The notes under the pieces are model-generated. The model made no database searches, was not told where the DNA came from, and worked only from the letters and a program-made list of their open reading frames with translations. The position numbers were made by a program, and so were the translations under genes. This document shows positions 16,043 through 23,787 of a DNA stretch of 64,000 bases, piece by piece (the stretch's first letter is position 1; each line of letters opens with the position of its first letter). This stretch comes from an uncultured Pseudomonadales bacterium (GTDB lineage: Bacteria > Pseudomonadota > Gammaproteobacteria > Pseudomonadales > Azotimanducaceae): positions 682,001 through 746,000 of the forward strand of contig OY282430.1 in assembly GCA_958296025.1 (NCBI GenBank). The letters run 5' to 3'.

Positions 16043-16936
16043 CTAGCGCCTCGCCTCGCCCGTCCAAGCCTCAATTTCCTCGCGAATGATGCGGATGACC
16101 TCATCGGGGATCTGCATGGGGATGAAATGAGTGATGTCCGGGCGGTGAATTTCCCGTCCATTGCGGAATTTGTTGACTAGGTTTGGCCAAGTGGGCGAGG
16201 AGATGAAGTCCATGACGCCGCGTTCCCCGACCGGTTCCTTGGCGCGGACGATCAGAACCGGTGCGTCAATGGCGGCAATTCTGTCGAATATGCGGGCGTT
16301 GCTTCTGGTGGCCATGTAAACGGACGCCTCGATTTCCGGCGGGCAGGCCAGTTGCAGGCCGCCGCCCGGCGCCTCGAGAAGCCCGTGTTGGCAGTAGTCC
16401 CGGAACGTTTGCCGGTCGAACAGCGGGAAGGCGCTCTTGGTGGCGAGGCGCTGCATCATTTCCTCAACGGAGGCGAAGGCGTTGCGGCGTCGGGCCGCCG
16501 GATGCACGTTGCCCTCAAACTCGAAGCGCTTGGGGTCGATGTAGGCGTCCGGGTCCGTGATGGTTGGGTCGAGCAGCACCATGCGGGCGAAGGCGCCGGT
16601 GGTTGCGGCGGCATCGACGATGGCGTGGCCGCCCATGGAGTGGCCGATGCCGATCAGGTCGGTCAGCCCTAAGGCGCGGACGATGCCGGCCACATCGTCG
16701 CCGACCACTTTCCAGTGCTCCACCTTCAAGTTTTCGCTGCGTCCGTGGCCGCGCTGCTCCAAGGCAATGCTATGGTAGCCCTCGAACGGCGCGATCACCC
16801 GATCCCATATTCGCCCGTGGAAGCCGGTTGCGTGGGCGAACAGCAGGGTCGGCTTGGCCGGATCCCGTTGGTTGCGTTCAAAATAGGCCAGTTTCGCGCC
16901 GTTGACGCGGATTTTGCGGAGCTCGGGTTCAGACAT
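16043..16936 (-). CDS. Alpha/beta hydrolase
   Basis: A 297-aa alpha/beta-fold hydrolase acting on an ester, epoxide or C-C bond; the substrate is not deducible. The oxyanion strand is LLFAHATGFHG, the nucleophile elbow is GHSMGG, and the likely catalytic His is in DITHFIPMQ near the C-terminus. LEQRGHGRS is the typical strand after the oxyanion loop. The ATG at 16936 gives MSEPELRKI. It is divergent from the SDR gene at 17036, and the two may share a pathway. Confidence 0.88.
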   Translation of the reverse strand: MSEPELRKIRVNGAKLAYFERNQRDPAKPTLLFAHATGFHGRIWDRVIAPFEGYHSIALEQRGHGRSENLKVEHWKVVGDDVAGIVRALGLTDLIGIGHSMGGHAIVDAAATTGAFARMVLLDPTITDPDAYIDPKRFEFEGNVHPAARRRNAFASVEEMMQRLATKSAFPLFDRQTFRDYCQHGLLEAPGGGLQLACPPEIEASVYMATRSNARIFDRIAAIDAPVLIVRAKEPVGERGVMDFISSPTWPNLVNKFRNGREIHRPDITHFIPMQIPDEVIRIIREEIEAWTGEARR

Positions 16937-17035
16937 GGGCTAAAACTTCCGAAAGGCGGCGCATGTTAGCAAATGTGTCATCGGGCGCGACCTCGGGTGG
17001 GGCGCCGGTCGGCTGGCAGATGCAGGGAGGCATTT

Positions 17036-17743
17036 ATGGAGCAAGAAGTCTGCTTGATTACGGGCGTGGGCCCCGGCACCGGCAGGGCCTTGGCGGAGCG
17101 CTTCGCCCAAGGCTATCGAGTGGCCATGCTGGCGCGTAATGCGGAGCGCATGAAGACGGTCGAACAGGCCGTGCCCAACGCCAAGGGCTTTCCCTGCGAC
17201 ATGGCGGATGCAGACCAGCTACAGGCCACGTTGGCGACCGTAAGGGCAGAGCTTGGCGCTCCCTCCGTGGTCATCCACAACGCCGTGGGCGGTGTCTTCG
17301 GTCATTTTCTGGACATTGACCCACAAGTTCTGCAGCGCAACTTCCAAGTCAACGTCCTGTCCCTGTTGGCCTTGGCCCAAGCCACTGCGCCAGCCATGAT
17401 CGAAGCCGGACGCGGCGCCATCCTCTGCACCGGCAACACCGCCGCCTACCGCGGCGTGGAGACCTTCGCCGGCTTCGCCCCCACCAAGGCCGCCCAACGC
17501 ATCCTCTGCGAGTCCATGGCCCGCCACTTGGGGCCGAAGGGTGTGCATGTGGCCTACGTCGCCATCGACGCGATCATCGACGTGCCTTGGACCCGCCGAC
17601 GCTTCGCCGACAAGCCCGCCGACTTCTTTTGCCAGCCTAAGGACATCGCCGCCGAATGCTGGCACGTCGCCCACCAACCCCGCTCCGCCTGGAGCTTCAA
17701 CGTGCTGATCCGCCCCTATCGGGAGCCTTGGTCCATCTCCTAG
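17036..17743 (+). CDS. Short-chain dehydrogenase/reductase family protein with Phe at the Tyr position
   Basis: A 235-aa Rossmann-fold SDR. The cofactor motif near the N-terminus is TGVGPGTGRALAE, a variant of TGxxxGxG, and the HNAVGG segment replaces NNAG. The usual YxxxK active site reads FAPTK, so the catalytic Tyr is replaced by Phe, while the Lys is kept. I recall this FAPxK form in a subfamily of uncharacterised SDRs. The ATG at 17036 has GGGAGG eight bases upstream. The last domain ends in VLIRPYREPWS. Activity and substrate are uncertain. Confidence 0.85.
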   Translation: MEQEVCLITGVGPGTGRALAERFAQGYRVAMLARNAERMKTVEQAVPNAKGFPCDMADADQLQATLATVRAELGAPSVVIHNAVGGVFGHFLDIDPQVLQRNFQVNVLSLLALAQATAPAMIEAGRGAILCTGNTAAYRGVETFAGFAPTKAAQRILCESMARHLGPKGVHVAYVAIDAIIDVPWTRRRFADKPADFFCQPKDIAAECWHVAHQPRSAWSFNVLIRPYREPWSIS

Positions 17744-17996
17744 GCAATTCCGCCCACTGCCCCGTAACCGCGGCGACTGCTGGGTGTTCCAAGACCCGTT
17801 GACGCGCCAAGCGCCACCGCGTTATCTTGACAACCCGCAAACATTAGGGAATCCCCATGCCCGTGGACACCCACGACGCCTTCTTAGGCGCAAGGCACGA
17901 TGGTCGCGCCCGCCGACCGGCATCCACCTCGCCGGCCTTCGCTCTAAGCCTCGGTCTTAACTGTGTTTAGTTCAGATCACAAGACGCCGCTGCCAG
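17744..17996. other. Spacer before the AccI-like system
   Basis: Nothing recognised. GC content drops towards the restriction genes that follow, consistent with a junction between native and acquired DNA. Confidence 0.3.
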
Positions 17997-19061
17997 ATGA
18001 ACTACGCTGAAACTATAGCATCCCTAATCAAACGTATCCCGCTTGAAATTGACACGGAAGTGCAGATAAGCGGGAAACCGCCAACCATGGCGAATTCGGA
18101 ATTTCTCACCAACAAGGAGCAAGGGGACTGGGCTGAACAAATAGTGCTTAACGCAATAAACAGCAACTCAGACCAATACTGCGCCGTTCCATACGGCCGC
18201 AGGGATGACATTGCCGCAGGCGACCCGGAATTCGCAGAATTCTATGCAAACTATCAGGATGAGCTAAACAACGTCGGGAAGAAACCTGACCTCCTCGTCT
18301 TCCACCGCTCAGAACTCAAACATATCCAAAAAGGCGGCATGGATGAAGCCATAATTGGAAAAGCAGTGGCAGCTATTGAGGTTCGATCCAGCAGTTTTTT
18401 AGCAGAGAAGTACTCTGCATTTATGGCGAACCGAGCGAGGGAGGCGGAGGCTGGATGTGCTAGAATTCAGGGCATTCTGATGCAGGAACCGTTTTCTACG
18501 CTACTCTCGGAGAAAAACCCGGAGGTTTATGAATTGGTTAGGCGAGCTACGGTTAGCACTTTTAGGGAGATTAGTTTTCGCGGAAGATATTGGTCCTCAT
18601 CAGAGGAGCTTAGGCGACTAAGTGAACATCTTAAACACCTCAAGAAGGAAATCAGGGTATTGCAAAAGAGAGACTATTTGAGCATTACGCCAAAGCTCGA
18701 GGACATCGCACTTGTGAACCGATGGATCCAAAAATTCGGAGTAAAGCACTACTACTTACAAGTATTTTTTGACAAAGCATATTTAATATCGTTCGAGGGC
18801 ATACTAAATCTTATCTCTGATTCCAGAAATGAAGGGTCCGTGTTTTCAATTGAGAAAGATGTAAAGAATCAAGGGAAGACCACAATAAAGGTCAATGTTC
18901 GGGTGGGTAGAGAGTTGCTTGGGCGAATTGACATGCCTGAACACCGGTCCGCTCTGAAGAAGCTGGAACGTGGAAGGCTGCTATTCTACGTTACCTTCCA
19001 CGGAGGGCAAGGCTACCTTGATCCAGTGGTTTTTTCTCAGGAAATTCTTGGTCATGAGTAG
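17997..19061 (+). CDS. AccI-like type II restriction endonuclease
   Basis: A 354-aa protein whose sequence pattern fits the AccI restriction endonuclease family, whose prototype cuts GTMKAC. Visible features are YGRRDDIAAGDPEF, the KKPDLLVF strand near residue 95 and AIEVRSSSF near residue 127, which together form a PD-(D/E)XK-like site with S in place of the usual K. The family call is from recall of the pattern and should be tested by a profile search. The gene overlaps the methyltransferase start by 8 bp. Codon use is visibly more AT-rich than the neighbours, suggesting acquisition. Confidence 0.65.
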   Translation: MNYAETIASLIKRIPLEIDTEVQISGKPPTMANSEFLTNKEQGDWAEQIVLNAINSNSDQYCAVPYGRRDDIAAGDPEFAEFYANYQDELNNVGKKPDLLVFHRSELKHIQKGGMDEAIIGKAVAAIEVRSSSFLAEKYSAFMANRAREAEAGCARIQGILMQEPFSTLLSEKNPEVYELVRRATVSTFREISFRGRYWSSSEELRRLSEHLKHLKKEIRVLQKRDYLSITPKLEDIALVNRWIQKFGVKHYYLQVFFDKAYLISFEGILNLISDSRNEGSVFSIEKDVKNQGKTTIKVNVRVGRELLGRIDMPEHRSALKKLERGRLLFYVTFHGGQGYLDPVVFSQEILGHE

Positions 19062-20586
19062 GTGTGTCGAAGGCCCTGATGAAAACCGTCGCAGAGCCTT
19101 GGGGCAGTATTTCACGCACCCCAAAGTTGCGGATTTCATGGTGCGATGGGTGCTTGGTTCCGGACAGAAGGCTCTTTTCGATCCGGCATTTGGGCTTGGG
19201 GCTTTTTGGGAGGCTTTGCCCAAGCGGTCTAGGATTGTATTCTCGGCTTCCGAAATCGACCCCGACATCATCCAGGTCTGGAAGCGGAAGACCGGTGAAA
19301 GTGCGTCATTTGTGGCCGCGGAAGACTACCTACTTTCTTGGGGCAAAGGGCATCCCAACATTGTCTGCAACCCGCCCTATATGCGCTTTCAGAAATTTTT
19401 GAATCGCAAGGCTGTATGCAGAGATTTCGAGAGAAAGCTAGGAATCAGGCTTTCTGGATACACCAATACGGCGTCCGCCTTCTTGGTTAAATCAATCTCC
19501 GAACTTGCCCCGTCGGGGCGCTTAGCTTACATTATGCCCTTGGAGTTCCTAAACACGGGGTACGGGGCGATAGTTAAGCAGCAGCTTATTGAGTCCCGGC
19601 ACCTGTTTGCAATTCTACGTTTAGACTGTGAGAAGGATGTATTTCCCGACGTGACCACATCGATAGGCATCGTTCTGTTTGATAAAGCAGTTCGCCATGC
19701 CTCAGTGAAATTCTACTCGTTGAAGTCAGTCGAGGATTTGGCGGGGTTTCGTCAGACTAGTCCTGTATCAGAGGTGTCCTTTGGTAGCTTGGATGCAAAG
19801 CATAAGTGGCTTCCTTTGTTTCAGAAAAGCGAATTTGCAGTGGACTCAAGGGGAAGCACCCTTCTTAGCTCGTTTGGGAGGTTTAGCCGCGGCATTGCTA
19901 CTGGCGCCAATGATTTTTTTGTTCTTCGTCCGTCTTCCGCAAGGAAATTCGCCATAGAGGAAGGCAGTGAATGCGTTCCCTGCATTACGAAAAGTTCGCA
20001 AATCCGCAAACCTGTGTTCGAGGCGCCGGATTACGCTGCGTTGTACGAGGCGGATAGGCCAATTCTGTTGTTTTCGCCGAATAGGGATCGGTCAGTTGGG
20101 GCGGGGGAGTACATCAAATACGGGGAGTCGGCGGGTTTCAACGCGAGATTCCTGACAAGAAATCGGAAGCCTTGGTACAAAACGGAGAGCCGGCGTCCAG
20201 CGCCTTTGTTGTTGGGCGTGTTTTCAAGGGGAGGGTACAAAGTTGTTTTGAACCGGAGTAATGCGCTGAGCCTGACCTGCTTTCATGGCTTTCAGCCCAA
20301 TTTGTTTGGGGAGCAATACCTTGAGCATCTCTTTCTTTATCTCTGGTCAAACGTCGGCAGGGAGATCGTTTCCCTTTCGATGCGTAAGTACGGGGACTCT
20401 CTGGACAAGTTCGAGCCCAACGACCTGAACGCCGCCTTGACGCCTTCTGCGGATTTCCTTGCCGCAATGCCTAAGGACAAGTTGCCGGCCGCGATTCAGA
20501 AGATTGGGGAAACGGGTCGGGCACCGCGTTGGGTGGAGAACTTTTTTGCGCCGCTAAAAGTTGCTCCGAAGGCAGAGGCGGTTTGA
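19054..20586 (+). CDS. N6-adenine DNA methyltransferase, partner of the AccI-like nuclease
   Basis: A 510-aa Eco57I/TaqI-type adenine methyltransferase protecting host DNA. The start region RRALGQYFTHPKVADFM is typical. Motif I is FDPAFGLGAFWE and catalytic motif IV is CNPPYMRF near residue 106. A large C-terminal target-recognition region follows, with LSLTCFHGF and LEHLFLYLWSN elements. The ATG at 19054 overlaps the nuclease stop (ATGAGTAG), implying coupled translation. Confidence 0.85.
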   Translation: MSRCVEGPDENRRRALGQYFTHPKVADFMVRWVLGSGQKALFDPAFGLGAFWEALPKRSRIVFSASEIDPDIIQVWKRKTGESASFVAAEDYLLSWGKGHPNIVCNPPYMRFQKFLNRKAVCRDFERKLGIRLSGYTNTASAFLVKSISELAPSGRLAYIMPLEFLNTGYGAIVKQQLIESRHLFAILRLDCEKDVFPDVTTSIGIVLFDKAVRHASVKFYSLKSVEDLAGFRQTSPVSEVSFGSLDAKHKWLPLFQKSEFAVDSRGSTLLSSFGRFSRGIATGANDFFVLRPSSARKFAIEEGSECVPCITKSSQIRKPVFEAPDYAALYEADRPILLFSPNRDRSVGAGEYIKYGESAGFNARFLTRNRKPWYKTESRRPAPLLLGVFSRGGYKVVLNRSNALSLTCFHGFQPNLFGEQYLEHLFLYLWSNVGREIVSLSMRKYGDSLDKFEPNDLNAALTPSADFLAAMPKDKLPAAIQKIGETGRAPRWVENFFAPLKVAPKAEAV

Positions 20587-20696
20587 TCGAGTGTGCTGCC
20601 GTCGCTTTTGGTGACGAAGGGGCGGTCGTCCCCGCAGGGCGGTTGAGCGGCGGATAGCCGACCGCGGGGCGCGACGGCAAATACTGTGCCCGGATG

Positions 20697-21956
20697 CTAA
20701 GCCGAACCTCCGTACTTGCGCAGTTCGGCGCGCCCCACCACCAAGTGATGCACTTCGTCGGGCCCGTCCGCCAGACGCAGGGTGCGCTGGCCGGTGTACA
20801 TGCCGGCTAGGGGCGTCCATTGGGAGACGCCGGTGGCGCCGTGGATTTGGATGGCTTGGTCGATGATTTGGCAGACCCGCTCCGGCACCATGGCCTTGAC
20901 CATGTGGACCCAGACCCGGGCTTCCTGATTGCCCAGCACATCCATGGCCTTGGCCGCCTGCAGCACCATCAGACGCATGGCTTCGATCTCGATGCGGGCG
21001 CGGGAGATCACCTCCAGGTTCTTGCCCAGCTGGGCGATGGGGCGGCCAAAGGCTTCCCGGCTTAGGCCGCGGCGCACCATCAGGTCAAGGGCCTTCTCCG
21101 CTTGGCCGATGGAGCGCATGCAGTGGTGGATGCGGCCAGGGCCTAGGCGCACTTGGGAGATCTCGAAGCCGCGGCCCTCGCCGAGCAGGATGTTCTCCTT
21201 GGGTACCCGCACGTTGTCCAGCTTCAGATGCATGTGGCCGTGAGGCGCATCGTCCTGGCCGAATACATGCATGGGGCCAAGGATGGTCAGGCCGGGGGTG
21301 TCCATGGGCACCAGAATTTGCGACTGCTGCTTATGCGGCGGTGCGTCCGGGCTGGTCTTGACCATGCAGATCATGATCTTGCAGCGTGGATCTCCGGCGC
21401 CCGAGATGTAGTATTTCTCGCCGTTGATGACCCAATCGTCGCCGTCCAATTCCGCCCGGGTGCCGATGTTCTTGGCGTCCGAGGAGGCTAGGTTCGGCTC
21501 CGTCATGGCATAGGCGGACCGGATCTCCCCGTTCAGCAGCGGCTCCAGCCACCGCTTTTTCTGCTCTGGGGTGCCCACCCGCTCCAACACTTCCATGTTG
21601 CCGGTGTCCGGGGCGCTGCAATTGAGGGTTTCGGAAGCCAGCGGGTTCTTGCCGAGTTCCGCGGCGATGTAAGCGTAGTCCAGGTTCTTCAGCCCTTCGC
21701 CGGTCTCCGCGTCCGGCAGGAAGAAGTTCCACAGCCCGGAGGCCTTGGCCTTGTTCTTGGCCCCCTCGAGCAGCTCCAATTGGCCGGGTGCCCAGTTCCA
21801 GCGGTCCTCCCGCCCTTCGCCCAAGGCGAAGAACTCCTCGGTGATGGGCGCCACGTTCTCGGCGATGTGCTTTTTCACCGCCGCCAGCAGCGGCTCCGCC
21901 TCGGCGGACATGGTCAGGTCGTAGAGGCCGGCGTTTCGGCCATTGTCGCTAGGCAT
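20697..21956 (-). CDS. Acyl-CoA dehydrogenase family protein
   Basis: A 419-aa FAD-dependent acyl-CoA dehydrogenase catalysing alpha-beta desaturation of an acyl-CoA. Key motifs are YAMTEPNLASSDA for FAD/substrate binding, WVINGEKYYISGA, and the C-terminal QIHGATGVSQ, then LADGPDEVH. The layout resembles the ACAD10/11-like branch. The ATG at 21956 gives MPSDNGRN with GGGGAA upstream; longer frames lack a site. Chain length preference is unknown. Confidence 0.92.
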   Translation of the reverse strand: MPSDNGRNAGLYDLTMSAEAEPLLAAVKKHIAENVAPITEEFFALGEGREDRWNWAPGQLELLEGAKNKAKASGLWNFFLPDAETGEGLKNLDYAYIAAELGKNPLASETLNCSAPDTGNMEVLERVGTPEQKKRWLEPLLNGEIRSAYAMTEPNLASSDAKNIGTRAELDGDDWVINGEKYYISGAGDPRCKIMICMVKTSPDAPPHKQQSQILVPMDTPGLTILGPMHVFGQDDAPHGHMHLKLDNVRVPKENILLGEGRGFEISQVRLGPGRIHHCMRSIGQAEKALDLMVRRGLSREAFGRPIAQLGKNLEVISRARIEIEAMRLMVLQAAKAMDVLGNQEARVWVHMVKAMVPERVCQIIDQAIQIHGATGVSQWTPLAGMYTGQRTLRLADGPDEVHHLVVGRAELRKYGGSA

Positions 21957-22127
21957 CAGTTCCCCCGTTGCAGTTCGGACTGGAAAGGGCGACCATTCTA
22001 CCTTTGTCCAGTGCAGAAGGCATCGGCAAGGCGCTGAGGGTCCTGTCCCCGTTTGCATCGCAAAGAGGTCAGCGGTGCGGGTCAGCGGGCTGAACCGAGG
22101 CGCTGCCGAACTGACAGGAGAAAACGC

Positions 22128-23360
22128 ATGAGAGGGATCAGGGTAGTCGCTTCGGCTTGGACATTCATGAGTGGGACCAAGACGATAGTGGCTTCCGCTC
22201 GGGCGTTCAAGGAAGGGATCGGGATGGTTGCCGCTTCGGCTTGGGCATTGGGATTGGCGTCCAATCCCGGCTGGGCGGCGCAGGTTGACCTGCACGGCGG
22301 CGCCGGCATCCTGTTCTGGTCGCCGGAGCAGCAGCTCATCGGCTACCGCGCCATCGACAGCTTCTACCCCACCCGGGAGATCAAGGCCGGGGCGCATCCG
22401 TACCCGTTGGTTCCCGCACCCAAGGACTTTGCCGATTTCCGCTACCGTTACGACGGGATGCGCTTAAGCTTGGACGACTACATGCAAGGCCAGCGCATCG
22501 CCGGCCTGATCGCCGTGCAGGACGGCCGGGTGCGCTTGGAGCGCTATGGGCTGGGCAATGACGCCGCCAGCCGTTGGATATCCTTCTCCGTGGCCAAGTC
22601 CGTGGTCAGCATGTTGATGGGCGCGGCCATTCAGGATGGCTACATCAATAGCGTAGATGATCCGGTGGTGGACTACCTGCCGCGGCTCAAGGGCGGCGCC
22701 TACGATCCGGTGACTATCAAGCACATTTTGCAGATGGCCTCCGGCGTGGCTTGGAACGAGGACTACGCGGACCCGAACTCAGACACCGCCCGTGCCCCCG
22801 GCAGCGGCATGCCGTTGATCGATTACATGCGCGTTCTGCCCAGGGTGGCGGCGCCCGGTGCCAAGTTCAACTACAACACGGGGGAAACCAGCATCGCCGG
22901 GGCGGTTCTGCGGGCGGCCATCGGCAACAACCTGGCCACCTACCTCACCCACAAAATCTGGCAACCCTTTGGCATGGAGGCCGACGCCAGTTGGCTGACC
23001 GACCAGCCCGGCGGCGCGGAGTACGGCGGTTGCTGCATCAACGCCACTCTGCGGGACTACGCCCGCATCGGCCTGTTCGCCCTGAAGGATGGCGTCACCC
23101 CCTTGGGGGAGCGGGTGCTGCCAGAGGGTTGGATGCGGGAATCCATCGCGCCCTCTCCGGCCTATGCCGGCTACGGCTACTATTGGTGGCTGTTTGGGAA
23201 TGGCCGGTACGGCGGCTTGGGCATCTTTGGCCAGGAGATCTGGATCGACCCGGCCCGCAACATCGTCATTGCTCAGCATGCGGCTTGGCCGAACGCCGGC
23301 GATGAGCTGCTGGACGCCCACCGCAGCGCCTTCCTGTCGGCGCTGGCGGATGCGCTTTAG
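22128..23360 (+). CDS. Beta-lactamase-fold serine hydrolase (NylB/EstB-like), secreted
   Basis: A 410-aa PF00144-type serine hydrolase. The SxxK nucleophile motif is SVAK (FSVAKSVVSML), the YxN motif is YNT in KFNYNTGE, and the C-terminal part WWLFGNGRYGGLGIFGQ matches 6-aminohexanoate-dimer-hydrolase relatives. The ATG at 22128 has AGGAG upstream. The N-terminus is unusual: residues 2-42 are three imperfect copies of a 13-14 residue unit (VVASAWTF, IVASARAF, MVAASAWAL), ending in GWAAQ, a plausible signal-peptidase site. The substrate, an amide or ester, is unknown. Confidence 0.88.
   Translation: MRGIRVVASAWTFMSGTKTIVASARAFKEGIGMVAASAWALGLASNPGWAAQVDLHGGAGILFWSPEQQLIGYRAIDSFYPTREIKAGAHPYPLVPAPKDFADFRYRYDGMRLSLDDYMQGQRIAGLIAVQDGRVRLERYGLGNDAASRWISFSVAKSVVSMLMGAAIQDGYINSVDDPVVDYLPRLKGGAYDPVTIKHILQMASGVAWNEDYADPNSDTARAPGSGMPLIDYMRVLPRVAAPGAKFNYNTGETSIAGAVLRAAIGNNLATYLTHKIWQPFGMEADASWLTDQPGGAEYGGCCINATLRDYARIGLFALKDGVTPLGERVLPEGWMRESIAPSPAYAGYGYYWWLFGNGRYGGLGIFGQEIWIDPARNIVIAQHAAWPNAGDELLDAHRSAFLSALADAL
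22134..22253 (+). repeat. Three tandem imperfect ~40-bp repeats inside a signal-peptide region
   Basis: Units begin with GGGATC/GGGACC at 22134, 22173 and 22215 (spacing 39 and 42 bp). They share GCTTC(G/C)GCT(T/C)GG cores, and both spacings are multiples of three, so the frame is kept. The units lengthen the hydrophobic leader of the serine hydrolase. Confidence 0.65.
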
Positions 23361-23368
23361 CCTTTGCG

Positions 23369-23400
23369 AAAAAAAGGCGGGCGTCGCATGGGCGACGCCC
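23369..23400 (-). terminator. Rho-independent terminator reading leftward
   Basis: A perfect 9-bp stem (GGGCGTCGC with GCGACGCCC, loop of 4) is followed on the minus strand by GCC and seven T. It would end transcripts from the RND operon about 390 bp beyond its last codon. The convergent serine hydrolase ends 9 bp before it, so read-through from that side is also limited. Confidence 0.7.
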
Positions 23401-23787
23401 GATAGGACCAAGCAACGAGCCCCTTTAGGCGTTTTGCAGCCGTCTAGGGTGCGCGGCGGTGCGGTACGCGCCACCCGAAGTACCTGGCGGGGCCTGTCAC
23501 GCTTCCGCCAGCCCTAGCGTCGAGCGCAGCTACCCGAATGCCCCCAAAGTAACGCCCCAAAATGCCGCCGTTGGCTTGGTTCATGTCTGCATGAGTGAGT
23601 ACACGCATTTTGCGCCTCCAAAAGTTGAAAGGACCGCCACGCTCGCAAGCGGCTGCATGGAACGCAACTGCGCAGTGCGAAGTTCCCTAGCTGCTCCACA
23701 GTTTGATATCGGGCTGATGGCTGGCCGGCGTCAATGTCTGCATCATTGACCGGAAATGTGGGCGATCGCCTGCGGTCGCGCAGGGCT
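23401..23787. other. Long 3' region of the RND operon, no gene seen
   Basis: About 390 bp between the terminator and the efflux-pump stop. No frame has a recognisable product on either strand, and I see no RNA gene. Confidence 0.3.
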
